Source: Lycorma delicatula (lineage: Eukaryota > Arthropoda > Insecta > Hemiptera > Fulgoridae). Taken from it: 64,000 bases of DNA. The position numbers and the translations under genes are program-made. The notes below the pieces were generated by a model. The model searched no databases, was not told the DNA's origin, and was given only the letters and a program-made list of their open reading frames with translations. Below, one piece after another: positions 55,291 through 64,000 of this stretch. Location: positions 15,621,501-15,685,500 of the forward strand of contig NC_134460.1 of the NCBI RefSeq assembly GCF_047948215.1, given 5' to 3'. The number at the start of each line of letters is the position of its first letter. Position 1 is the first letter of the stretch.

Positions 55291-56454
55291 CCGTGTGTTT
55301 CGGTGTACGAAACGCGTGATGATAATAATAAAGAATGAAAAGAATTTTTAAACATTGCGATTTCGCAAGTTCGTAATTTAAAAAAAAAAACCCTGTCCGT
55401 AAAATACAAATTAACACACAAAAAATGTCGGTTTGTAGTGATTTGGGTTCTTTTGCGACAATCTTGACGGATTATCGTGCATAAAGTTAAAAATTCTTAA
55501 GCGACTTTATGTAAATCGCAGCTTTTATCTTCGCAAAGATTGCACTCGTAACATTGTGCAAAATAGTGCAAAACGGGGGGCTCCGGTGATATAGTTGGTT
55601 CGATGAAGCAAAAATCGGAAAAAGAAAGTATAATCGCGGATAAATAATTCAGGTGAATGGATGTTCGGAGCGACTGAACCCGAAACACGAAATTTTTCTA
55701 GTACCACAACCAAATCGAGTACCAAATACTTAACAATATCGAGGAGCATATTCACGTCGGTACATATCATTGTCGGTACTATAATTAGTGACCGTTGCTA
55801 TATACGAAACTATATACGAAAGATTTCTTTATCTGACGGTCCAGTTCATCTGACACTTATAACTTTGTCGATCCAGAGACTGGTACTCGCAGGCAGACTA
55901 AGAATGTTATGGCGTGAAATCCGTTAAAAATTCCTCATCTTGTAATCGTAAACACCATTTTCAAGTCTCTGTCCAAGTGGAACTGCTGAATGTACGGTAA
56001 CGGAATGGTGCTTGTAAACCGTTTGTTACGCTGTACGAAACGTGTTCAACGAAAATACTCGTATTAACAACAATATTTTCGAAACTTTGCGATTTCACAA
56101 GTTTAAATAGTTGTTCGGGTCTAATGACAGCGGGTCAATCGCTCAATTTATGTTCAAAATGAAATATTCCGACTGCGAAGCTCGTATACATAAGATTACC
56201 ACCACTACAGATTCTCAACTATACAATTTTAAAACGGCCACCGCACTATAGCCCGGTAAAGGGAATCTATCGTCAGGTATATTTCATAATACTGACTAAT
56301 AGCAAAATAAATTTAGTTATGTAATTCCGACCTGCAAAATTGTTATAAATGATTAAAAAAAAACCAGTTATATTTCGTAATATATTTCATTTTAAAAAGA
56401 ATCGTAGGTGCGTACATAATTTTAGGTAACTATCAAGATAATAATAATTGAAAA
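55291..56454. other. Unassigned DNA
   Basis: No gene recognised. The base composition is more balanced up to about 56280, and the fragment may be older transposon sequence. Confidence 0.35.
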
Positions 56455-56963
56455 CAAATCAGTTCATGGACTGGAGTCCGGAACAGAGCCCAGCAGAGAT
56501 GCGTCCTGAAGGGCAGCCATACCAGAAGCGGATGAAGAGCTCCTACACAACCTCTCCTTTTTAAAAAACTTACAGTAAGACAAAATAACCCAGCAATTGC
56601 GACTCCTCCGGAAAAGGGGACGCATTGCTCCCTCCTTATAGCTAGTGCCCCGTTGTGGCGTATTCCTGCTAGCCTATTAAGAGTTAGCACCGAAAGGACT
56701 TCAGTGGACGGTCTGAAGGGGAATTACGTCGGGAGGACAGGCTTTATAAGCCCTAGCCTTCCGCGGTCGGCCCATGAAATGGGTTCGATAACGCTGGTTT
56801 AACAACGGATTGGAATGCAATTAAATCCGTCTTAAATTCACTAAATTAATAATAGACAAAACTTGAAAAAACTAGATCCGAGATTAAAAAATAACCCTTT
56901 TAAAACCAAGCCCGATTAGACTGATCCAGCAACAAGGGACTCTGTCCAGGTTCTGCGATAAAG

Positions 56964-58135
56964 TTTTTTTTTTTGTCTTCAGTCATTTGACTGGTTTGAT
57001 GCAGCTCTCCAAGATTCCCTATCTAGTGCTAGTCGTTTCATATCAGTATACCCTCTACATCCTACATCCCTAACAATTTGTTTTACATATTCCAAACGTG
57101 GCCTGCCTACACAATTTTTCCCTTCTACCTGTCCTTCCAAAATTAAAGCGACTATTCCAGGATGCCTTAGTATGTGGCCTATAAGTCTGTCTCTTCTTTT
57201 AACTATATTTTTCCAAATGCTTCTTTCTTCATCTATTTGCCGCAATACCTCCTCATTTGTCACTTTATCCACCCATCTGATTTTTAACATTCTCCTATAG
57301 CACCACATTTCAAAAGCTTCTAACCTTTTCTTCTCAGATACTCCGATCGTCCAAGTTTCACTTCCATATAAAGCGACACTCCAAACATACACTTTCAAAA
57401 ATCTTTTCCTGACATTTAAATTAATTTTTGATGTAAACAACTTATATTTCTTACTGAAGGCTCGTTTAGCTTGTGCTATTCGGCATTTTATATCGCTCCT
57501 GCTTCGTCCATCTTTAGTAATTCTACTTCCCAAATAACAAAATTCTTCTACCTCCATAATCTTTTCTCCTCCTATTTTCACATTCAGCGGTCCATCTTTG
57601 TTATTTCTACTACATTTCATTACTTTTGTTTTGTTCTTGTTTATTTTCACGCGATAGTTCTTGCGTAGGACTTCATCTATGCCGTTCATTGTTTCTTCTA
57701 AATCCTTTTTATTCTCGGCTAGAATTACTATTACATCAGCAAATCGTAGCATCTTTATCTTTTCACCTTGTACTGTTACTCCGAATCTAAATTGTTCTTT
57801 AACATCATTAGCTGCTAGTTCCATGTAAAGATTAAAAAGTAACGGAGATAGAGAACATCCTTGTCGGACTCCCTTTCTTATTATGGCTTCTTTCTTATGT
57901 TCTTCAATTGCTACTGTTGCTGTTTGGTTCCTGTACATGTTAGCAATTGTTCTTCTATCTCTGTATTTGAACCCTAATTTTTTTTAAATGCTGAACATTT
58001 TATTCCAGTCTACGTTATCGAATGCCTTTTCTAGGTCTATAAACGCCAAGTATGTTGGTTTTTCTTTAATCTTCCTTCTACTATTAATCTGAGGCCTAAA
58101 ATTGCTTCCCGTGTCCCTATACTTTTCCTGAAACC
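56964..58135 (-). mobile_element. RTE-A copy 13: nested in element F
   Basis: The poly-T/GTCTTCAG end is at 56964-56983 and the 5' truncation at CTGAAACC (about 58135). The target repeat GCGATAAAGT occurs before the element (56955-56964) and after it (58157-58166). Between the LINE and the second copy are 22 bases made of two further partial copies of the target sequence (GATAAAGTAG at 58137 and 58148, period 11). Confidence 0.92.
56979..57938 (-). pseudogene. RTE-A RT/C-terminal ORF with mutated FADD box
   Basis: A 319-codon open frame from MYRNQTATVAIEEH to SNQSND. The RT box reads MLRFADVIVILAE: the second catalytic Asp of FADD is Val, from a single base change near 57733, so the enzyme would be dead despite the open frame. 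Another piece of the RT (FIDLEKAFDNVDWNKM) is at 57984-58202 in a different frame after a T-run change near 57980. Confidence 0.88.
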
Positions 58136-58220
58136 CGATAAAGTAGGGATAAAGTAGCGATAAAGTAGGGAGTAATAAACTCCTGCCAACTTTGCATTCC
58201 ATTCCATTCCAAATCAGTTC

Positions 58221-59837
58221 TTACAACATACTATAACAAGTATTTTTAGCCGGAATTTTTAATTAAGACAAATAATATAGATAAAATAACAGAAATAACT
58301 ATTATCATTCTAGGCAATTCCAGTAGAATGCAAAAATTTAGTTTAATAACATCTAAACGATTTAAGCCTTAATTCAGATCACTCACCACGACTTAGTAGT
58401 ATGCCTCTTTTATAGATAGGGTAGATAAAACAAATTATCTCATGAAAGATAAAAACAAACTTTAAAGCAAAGAGGTATTTCCGACCGTGAACAAAATTTT
58501 AGGGAAAGGAAAACAGTTTCATACTGTTATAATTGAAAACTTCAACAAACTTATTTTTGTCTCTTATTAATAAATCCTCGCTGTTGAAAATCCAATTCAT
58601 TTTTGTCATTTTTTTTTCTTTTTAAACACTGTCATCGGTGAATTTTAACATTATTAAACTGCTATATTTTTTCAAATAATTTTTCATTTTTTTTTTTTTT
58701 TTTTTTTTAGATAAAACTTGAAAAACGATGAGGACAAAGTATATCCTTTTCATTCCTTCCTACATTAGAGCTAATAAAGAGTGCAAGATGTAGAAAATAT
58801 ACATCTTGAATTCTTTTATCACTGGTACCTAACTATTGTATATAAATCTTGTTTATTTCCTACATTTTAGCCCAGTTTTCCGTGAAATATTAAAGCGTTT
58901 TTTAAACCATTCAAAGATCTACAGATTCTGTCTGAATGGCCTAAACGGCTCTCCTTATATTTATGATTTTTTTTTTTCTTAAATCCTATTGGTTTTTGTC
59001 TAAAACATCTACCACGCATTCTAATAGTGTCAAAGATTCAGATAATTTTCAATGTTTTGTATCAATTGTTTCCTTATTCAAAAAATTATGTCCTAGTTAG
59101 AAATCAAAATGATGATAAAATATGTGAGACGGATAATAAAATTTAAAAGGAAATATAGTTTAACCGATTTGCATTTCGGCCGGTAGTCAGTGGATCCTGT
59201 AAAAGAATTAGAACCGTTCACGTGCTATTTGCATACAGAAACTGCTGTCGTGTTATGATATTATACTTTTATATTAGAATTAATCGTCCTTTGATTTATT
59301 AATATTTGAAACGTAAACGTAAAATAATCTTTTATAAATATTCTAAAAATAAATTTATTCAAATATCTGCAGTAAAATGTAAGTACTTAAGTCACATTTA
59401 GACCGCATAAAAAAACAGTATGAACGTCAAAGTTTAAATTTAACTACCTTAAATTAACTAAAACGTTTAAGCTCCTTTTATTTTCTCCCGATTTAGGAAA
59501 ACTTGTTTGGACAGGATAAATAATACGAATTTTAGAAGTTATTTTGCTCTCAATCTATTTAAAATTCACACCGTAGTACGATAGCGTTTCTTCCTTTAAT
59601 TCGACGCGTTCTGGATATGAATCCCGGGTAGAGCTTGGTATTTTATCGCACGTTATAAAATTAATTTTTTACCATCCAGAAAAAAACAAGAAAAGAATTA
59701 GGAGTAAGTTTGATCGGGTGCAGACCGTTGTTACTGAAGAGAGGATATATTTAAATTAAAATAGAAATTTTGAAAATATTTAATGTGTTGTAGTGGCTTA
59801 AATTATTAGGCCTTTCTACAATTAATGATTTATTTGA
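58221..59837. other. Unassigned AT-rich DNA
   Basis: Nothing recognised. A T run occurs at 58688-58709. Confidence 0.4.
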
Positions 59838-60235
59838 ACCGATGAAAATAAGTACAAGTTATGATATATCGTTGAAAAGCTCTCAATCAGAGCTTATTAC
59901 TGCAGTTAAGAAAAAGTTCAAAAATCCAAGTTTTTTCGTATTTTGGGCTTTTTTGGACACTTTTGGTCCAGTCGGTTGCAATCAAAAGAGAAGGTGCACA
60001 ACTAGATGTTACAACAGTCCTAAATCCAAAATTTCAACATTCTACGGCTAATCGTTTTTGAGTTATGCGAGATACATACGTACGTACGTACTTACAGAAG
60101 TCACGCCGAAACTAGTTGAGTCCGAAATGGATTCAGGGATGGTCAAAATGGATATTTCCGTTAAAATCTGAAAACCGAAATTTTTCGCGATCATAATACT
60201 TCCTTTATTTCGTACAAGAAAGTAAAAATTAATTT
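59838..60235 (+). repeat. Unclassified dispersed repeat E, copy 2
   Basis: Collinear with 33630-34025. It includes a perfect (ACGT)n stretch near 60079-60093 (ACGTACGTACGTACT), followed by GAAGTCACGCCGAAACTAGT and GGATTCAGGGATGGTCAAAA. The sequence ends GTACAAGAAAGTAA. No open frame is supported; a 69-codon frame at 59842-60051 is not conserved in copy 1. Confidence 0.75.
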
Positions 60236-60326
60236 AAAAAACGTTATAATATGCTGAAAAATAATATGATTTGATATACTCAGAATAAAGAGATAAAAAA
60301 AAATCTTTGTAAATACATACATTTAT

Positions 60327-61509
60327 ATTTGGTTTCAGGAAAAGTATAGGGACAAGGGAAGCAATTTTAGGCCTCAGATTAATAGTAGAAGGACGATTAA
60401 AGAAAAACAAACCAATATACTTGGCGTTTATAGACCTAGAAAAGGCTTTCGATCACGTAGATTGGAATAAATGTCCAGCATTTTAAAAAAAATTAGGGTT
60501 CAAATACAGAGATAGAAGAACAATTGCTAACATGTACAGGAACCAAACAGCAACAATAACAATCGAAGAACATAAGAAAGAAGCCCTAATAAGAAAGGGA
60601 GTCCGACAAGGATGTTCCCTATCTCCGTTACTTTTTAATCTTTACATGGAACGCAGTTAATGATGTTAAAGAACAATTTAGATTCGGAGTAACAGTACAA
60701 GGTGAAAAGATAAAGATGCTACGATTTGCTGATGATATAGTAATTCTAGCCGAGAGTAAAAAGGATTTAGAAGAAACAATGAACGGCATAGATGAAGTCC
60801 TACGCAAGAACTATCGCATGAAAATAAACAAGAACAAAACAAAAGTAATGAAATGTAGTAGAAATAACAAAGATGGACCGCTGAATGTGAAAATAGGAGG
60901 AGAAAAGATTATGGAGGTAGAAGAATTTTGTTATTTGGGAAGTAAAATTACTAAAGATGGACGAAGCAGGAGCGATATAAAATGCCGAATAGCACAAGCT
61001 AAACGAGCCTTCAGTAAGAAATATAATTTGTTTACATCAAAAATGAATTTAAATGTCAGGAAAAGATTTTTGAAAGTGTATGTTTGGAGTGTCGCTTTAT
61101 ATGGAAGTGAAACTTGGACAATCGGAGTATCTGAGAAGAAAAGATTAGAAGCTTTTGAAATATGGTGCTATAGGAGAATATTAAAAATCAGACGGGTGGA
61201 TAAAGTGACAAATGAAGAGGTATTGCGGCAAATAGATGAAGAAAGAAGCATTTGGAAAAATATAGTTAAAAGAAGAGACAGACTTATAGGCCACATACTA
61301 AGGCATCCTGGAATAGTCGCTTTAATATTGGAAGGACAGGTAGAAGGGAAAAATTGTGTAGGCAGGGCACGTTTGGAGTATGTAAAACAAATTGTTGGGG
61401 ATGTAGGATGTAGAGGGTATACTGAAATGAAACGACTAGCACTAGATAGGGAATCTTGGAGAGCTGCATCAAACCAGTCAAATGACTGAAGACAAAAAAA
61501 AAAAAAAAA
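60327..61509 (+). mobile_element. RTE-A copy 14: 5'-truncated LINE
   Basis: From TTTGGTTTCAGGAAAAG (about 60328) to GAAGAC and 16 A (61494-61509). A 6-bp ACATTT on both sides is too short to be a firm TSD. Confidence 0.92.
60716..61489 (+). pseudogene. RTE-A RT end and C-terminal domain
   Basis: A 257-codon frame beginning at MLRFADDIVILAE. Upstream RT parts are present but shifted: near 60470 an A is lost (AATAAATGTCC for AATAAAATGTTC), and near 60653 three bases are missing (GGAACGCAGTTAATG for GGAACTAGCAGTTAATG, plus changes). Late substitutions include GRARLEY for GRPRLEY. Confidence 0.88.
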
Positions 61510-62140
61510 CATTTGTAAGATTTAGTGTAGTCCACATTTACTAAAAATATAAATAACACTTAAAATAAAAAAAATTGCAGCGTGTTGAATGTAGCTCGTG
61601 GTTTACAATCTTTATTCCATATATTTTATTTGTAAGTTGTAATAAATGTTGTGAAACCAAACAATATTTCATTTCATAAATCGGAAATCCAACAAACAGT
61701 GTAAATGAACTGCTTTGTAAATGACAATAGAAATTGTTACATTTTATCATGTCAGTCTTGGTTGAATATTTACATGTTCCTATGTTTATATTGGCAAACG
61801 CGTATATTTTCACGTTTATGTATGTATTTTCGCTTACGTGAGATTGAATATCTATTAAAATACTGGTTAATTTACATATCGCAGGTAATTATAAATAAAT
61901 ACAGATGTAGTACGTTACATATTTATTATTATTATTATTTATCAATTTGCATGTATATCAACGCATTTTATACAATAACATAAGTACACTATTTACGTAC
62001 ATTTTTTAATAGTGAGTGAGTAAGACTCTTTTTAAATCTTATTGTTGAAGGATTTTTATTAAATAAATTCAAAATTAAAATGATTTATCTTCTTCATGAT
62101 ACATAATAAGTAACTTAAATATTAATTAATCACTTTAATT
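61510..62140. other. Unassigned AT-rich DNA
   Basis: No gene recognised; a (TTA)n run lies at about 61922-61940. Confidence 0.4.
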
Positions 62141-62830
62141 GGAATGGAATGGAATGCAAAGTTGGCAGGAGTTTATTGCTCCCTACTTAATCGCAGAACC
62201 TGGACAGAGTCCCTTGCTGCTGGATCATTCTAATCGGGCTTGTTTTTTTTTTAAAAGGGTTAATTTTAAATAGCGGGTCTAATTTTTTCAAGTTTTGTTT
62301 ATTATTATTTAGTGTTTTAAGGACGGATTTAATTGCATTCCAATCCGTTGTTAAACCAGCGTTATCGAACCCATTTTACGGGCCGACCGCGGAAGGCTAG
62401 GCTTATAAAGCCTGTCCTCCCGACGTAATTCCCCTTCAGACCGTCCACTGAAGTCCTTTCGGTGCTAACTCTTTAATAGGCTAGCAGGAATACGCCACAA
62501 CGGGGCACTACCTGTAAGGAGGGAGCAATGCGTCCCCTTTTCCGGAGGAGTCGCAATTGCTGGGTTATTTTATCTTACTGTAAGTTTTGAAAAGGAGAGG
62601 TTGTGTAGAAGCTCTTCATCCGCTTCTGGTATGGCTGCCCTTCAGGACGCATCTCTGCTGGGCTCTGTTCCGGACTCCAGTCCGTGATGTTGAGACGAGT
62701 GGCTGGTCTTCCTTCTTCTTCATCTTCATCTTCTCCCTCTTCTTCTTCCGAAGACCTCTTCGTTCTTCTTTGGCCTGCACTTTCCAAGAATTGGTAGTAA
62801 CCGAAGTTACATACCATTAACCTTGGAATT
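62141..62830 (-). mobile_element. Element F copy 2: (ATTCC)n-tailed retroelement
   Basis: On the minus strand it ends GCATTCCATTCCATTCC (62141-62155). It is collinear with copy 1 for about 550 bases, including CGGAGGAGTCGCAATTGCTG, CCACAACGGGGCAC and ACCGCGGAAGGCTAGG. It continues beyond the truncation point of copy 1, into a Glu/Asp-rich open frame and then a Pro-Ala-Gln-Gln repeat region (to about 62960), so its 5' boundary is not known. Family unknown; a LINE 3' end is my best guess. Confidence 0.7.
62575..62817 (-). CDS. Acidic-tract ORF fragment in element F
   Basis: An 80-codon frame with RTKRSSEEEEGEDEDEEEGR followed by LNITDWSPEQSPAEMRPEGQ and YQKRMKSFYTTSPFQ. The acidic run is encoded by GAA/GAG/GAT repeats. 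DWSPEQSPAEMRPEGQPYQK is also encoded in copy 1 (near 56468-56530), so it belongs to the element. Upstream, in another frame, are PAQQ-type repeats (62890-62955). This may be the C-terminus of an element protein; no enzyme motif is visible. Confidence 0.45.
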   Translation of the reverse strand: MVCNFGYYQFLESAGQRRTKRSSEEEEGEDEDEEEGRPATRLNITDWSPEQSPAEMRPEGQPYQKRMKSFYTTSPFQNLQ

Positions 62831-62883
62831 CCCGAAGCCCCGAAGGGCTGAACGGGGGAAAGTGCAGGTTTCTTCGTTCTTCT
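62757..62883. repeat. Small foldback insertion-like structure flanked by 13-bp repeats
   Basis: TCTTCGTTCTTCT occurs at 62757-62769 and 62871-62883. Just inside are exact inverted repeats CCTGCACTTTCC (62774-62785) and GGAAAGTGCAGG (62857-62868), with further pairing inside (AAGAATTGG with CCTTGGAATT). It looks like a roughly 100-bp foldback element with a target duplication, although the surrounding TCTTC-rich sequence makes a chance repeat possible. Confidence 0.5.
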
Positions 62884-63470
62884 GTGCTGTCAGTGGCTGC
62901 TGGGCAGGTGGCTGCTGGGCTTGAGACTGCTGGGCTGATGGCTGCTGGGCTCGTTCCCTCTTTCTTCTTTCTTGAAAGGAAAGGAAGGTAATAGGGAACT
63001 TACAAATGGTGATACCTATTCGCGATCGCGGTTTTGGGGCGGCGATTATCTGGAAAGAAGTAAACAGAAATTATTCACTCCACGTAATTATTAACCTTCA
63101 GACACACGTGTGTCTGAGAAGGGGTTGGGGGACCGCGTGGCCGCAGTGAAGAAACCATTTGTTTTTGTGGTGGCTGTTGGTATCTGCAACAAAAGAAGCA
63201 GAACAACACACACACGAAAAAAAAAAAATTTAAAACTTTTGACCGCGTTTTTGTTTTATGCGCGACTTACCGTATTTGATGTCTTCAAACTATATAATTC
63301 GCGAAAACTATTCACTCACGACCCCGGAAACGCGTCTGACGCACTATTCCGTTTATGACTCATGCGATATGGAGGCCCCTAAGCCTGGTTTGTCGATTTT
63401 CGGCTACCGCACCGCACCATCACGGTGGTTCGTCCAGTACGGCGTGAGGCCATCACTTTAATTATTTGTT
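62884..63470. other. Unassigned GC-richer DNA with short tandem repeats
   Basis: GGCTGCTGGGC-type units repeat four times at 62894-62950 (PAQQ repeats on the minus strand). A perfect 20-bp palindrome, TCAGACACACGTGTGTCTGA, is at 63098-63117. From about 63100 to 63460 the base composition is more balanced than elsewhere; this may be more of element F or a promoter-like region. No domain recognised. Confidence 0.4.
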
Positions 63471-63606
63471 GTTTTTTTTTTTTTGTTTAACCTCCGGGTC
63501 CACCGTTAGGCATGCTTCAGAGGATGAGATGAACGATTTGTATCGTGTGTGAAAATGCCACGCCTGACCGGGATTCGAACCTGGGACCTCCGGATGAAAG
63601 GTCTTT
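63470..63606 (-). repeat. SINE-2, tRNA-derived
   Basis: The plus strand shows a T run (63473-63484; a poly(A) tail on the minus strand), then body text CCGTTAGGCATGCTTCAGAG. Next comes CACGCCTGACCGGGATTCGA, the complement of the B box, and GGGACCTCCGGATGAAAGG. The A-box head is missing, so the 5' end is truncated. Confidence 0.72.
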
Positions 63607-63675
63607 ATGTTTTTGTTATGTTTTTTGTCGAACGATAATATCGTCACCCTTAAAATCAGTGCAAAATAATTCAAA

Positions 63676-63701
63676 AATATTTGTACGATCGTACAAATAT
63701 T
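63676..63701. repeat. Perfect 26-bp palindrome
   Basis: The sequence centred on CGATCG (63686-63691) is a perfect palindrome of 26 bases, with core TTTGTACGATCGTACAAA and no loop. It could extrude as a cruciform or bind a dimeric protein; nothing nearby suggests which. Confidence 0.9.
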
Positions 63702-64000
63702 ACGTGCTTGTTACTTTAATGTATTTATCTTCTGAATTTTATCATTCGCAACTAAATATATGGACTAAATATAAATAAAAGATTTTTAATTACTAAATTA
63801 GAAGAATTTTTTTTATTTATAAAGAACGCTCCATTTTAGACAGTATATCAGTGTAACTAAACAAATCATCAAAATTTTCTGTCGACCAAGAGAATCAAAC
63901 TGACCCAATTTTTTTCACACAAAGTTTTATTTTTTTTCTCAATTACATTTTAAATACAGTATAATATTAAAGATAAAAATTTCGTTTGGTCAAGGAGGGT
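63702..64000. other. Unassigned AT-rich DNA
   Basis: Nothing recognised up to the window end. Confidence 0.4.

Larger units (their letters stand above)
56455..58220 (+). mobile_element. Element F copy 1: (ATTCC)n-tailed retroelement, split by an RTE-A copy
   Basis: A copy of an unclassified element that is collinear, in reverse orientation, with 62141-62690. Its left part is 56466-56963 and its right part about 58157-58210, ending GCATTCCATTCCATTCC. An 11-bp duplication CAAATCAGTTC lies at 56455-56465 and 58210-58220. That supports insertion as a 5'-truncated retroelement before RTE-A copy 13 landed in it. Confidence 0.85.

Overview
The window looks like AT-rich nuclear DNA from an arthropod, most likely an insect. 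I favour a hemipteran, but only because these repeat types resemble ones I remember; no host gene confirms it. Long introns or intergenic DNA, Tc1/mariner relics, tRNA-derived SINEs and many non-LTR retrotransposons rule out a bacterial, phage or organelle reading. There are no operons, rRNA genes or CRISPR arrays. I could not identify any complete host protein-coding gene. One weak candidate promoter plus first exon lies near 4.3-4.74 kb.

The dominant component is one young LINE family, called RTE-A here. It has an RTE/BovB (CFDP2-like) endonuclease plus reverse transcriptase in a single ORF and a 3' end of CTGAAGAC followed by poly(A). Fourteen copies total about 14 kb. They lie at 8.2-9.6, 10.6-10.9, 12.8-13.0, 13.1-13.5, 14.6-15.7, 17.0-18.1, 22.6-23.9, 31.5-32.6, 35.7-38.7 (longest), 47.6-47.9, 49.9-50.5, 52.6-53.4, 57.0-58.1 and 60.3-61.5 kb. 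Most are 5'-truncated, several have target-site duplications (TSDs) that I could read, and they are nearly identical to each other. Two are unusual: a 597-bp copy that joins the true 5' end directly to the 3' end, and a copy whose endonuclease end is fused in frame to the C-terminal domain with the RT removed.

Other mobile DNA includes: RTE-B, an older RTE-like family with a (TAA)n tail, at 1.8-3.0 and 41.9-43.4 kb plus a relic at 20.7-21.6 kb; R1-like LINE pieces at 19.85-20.46, 25.8-28.0 (676-codon ORF), 46.3-47.5 and 54.8-55.3 kb; four Tc1/mariner relics at 5.8-7.1 (with terminal inverted repeats), 25.4-25.8, 32.7-33.25 and 40.3-40.96 kb; tRNA-derived SINEs of at least two families; an unclassified family with an (ATTCC)n tail at 56.5-58.2 and 62.1-62.8 kb; and unclassified repeats at 33.6/59.8 kb and 19.7/41.4 kb.

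Nesting gives a relative history. A SINE inserted into the RTE-B relic (21.18 kb), an RTE-A copy inserted into an (ATTCC)-tailed element (56.97 kb), and an R1-like element inserted into a mariner relic (25.8 kb). The remainder is AT-rich unassigned sequence with several strong hairpins and palindromes and a 255-bp tandem duplication.
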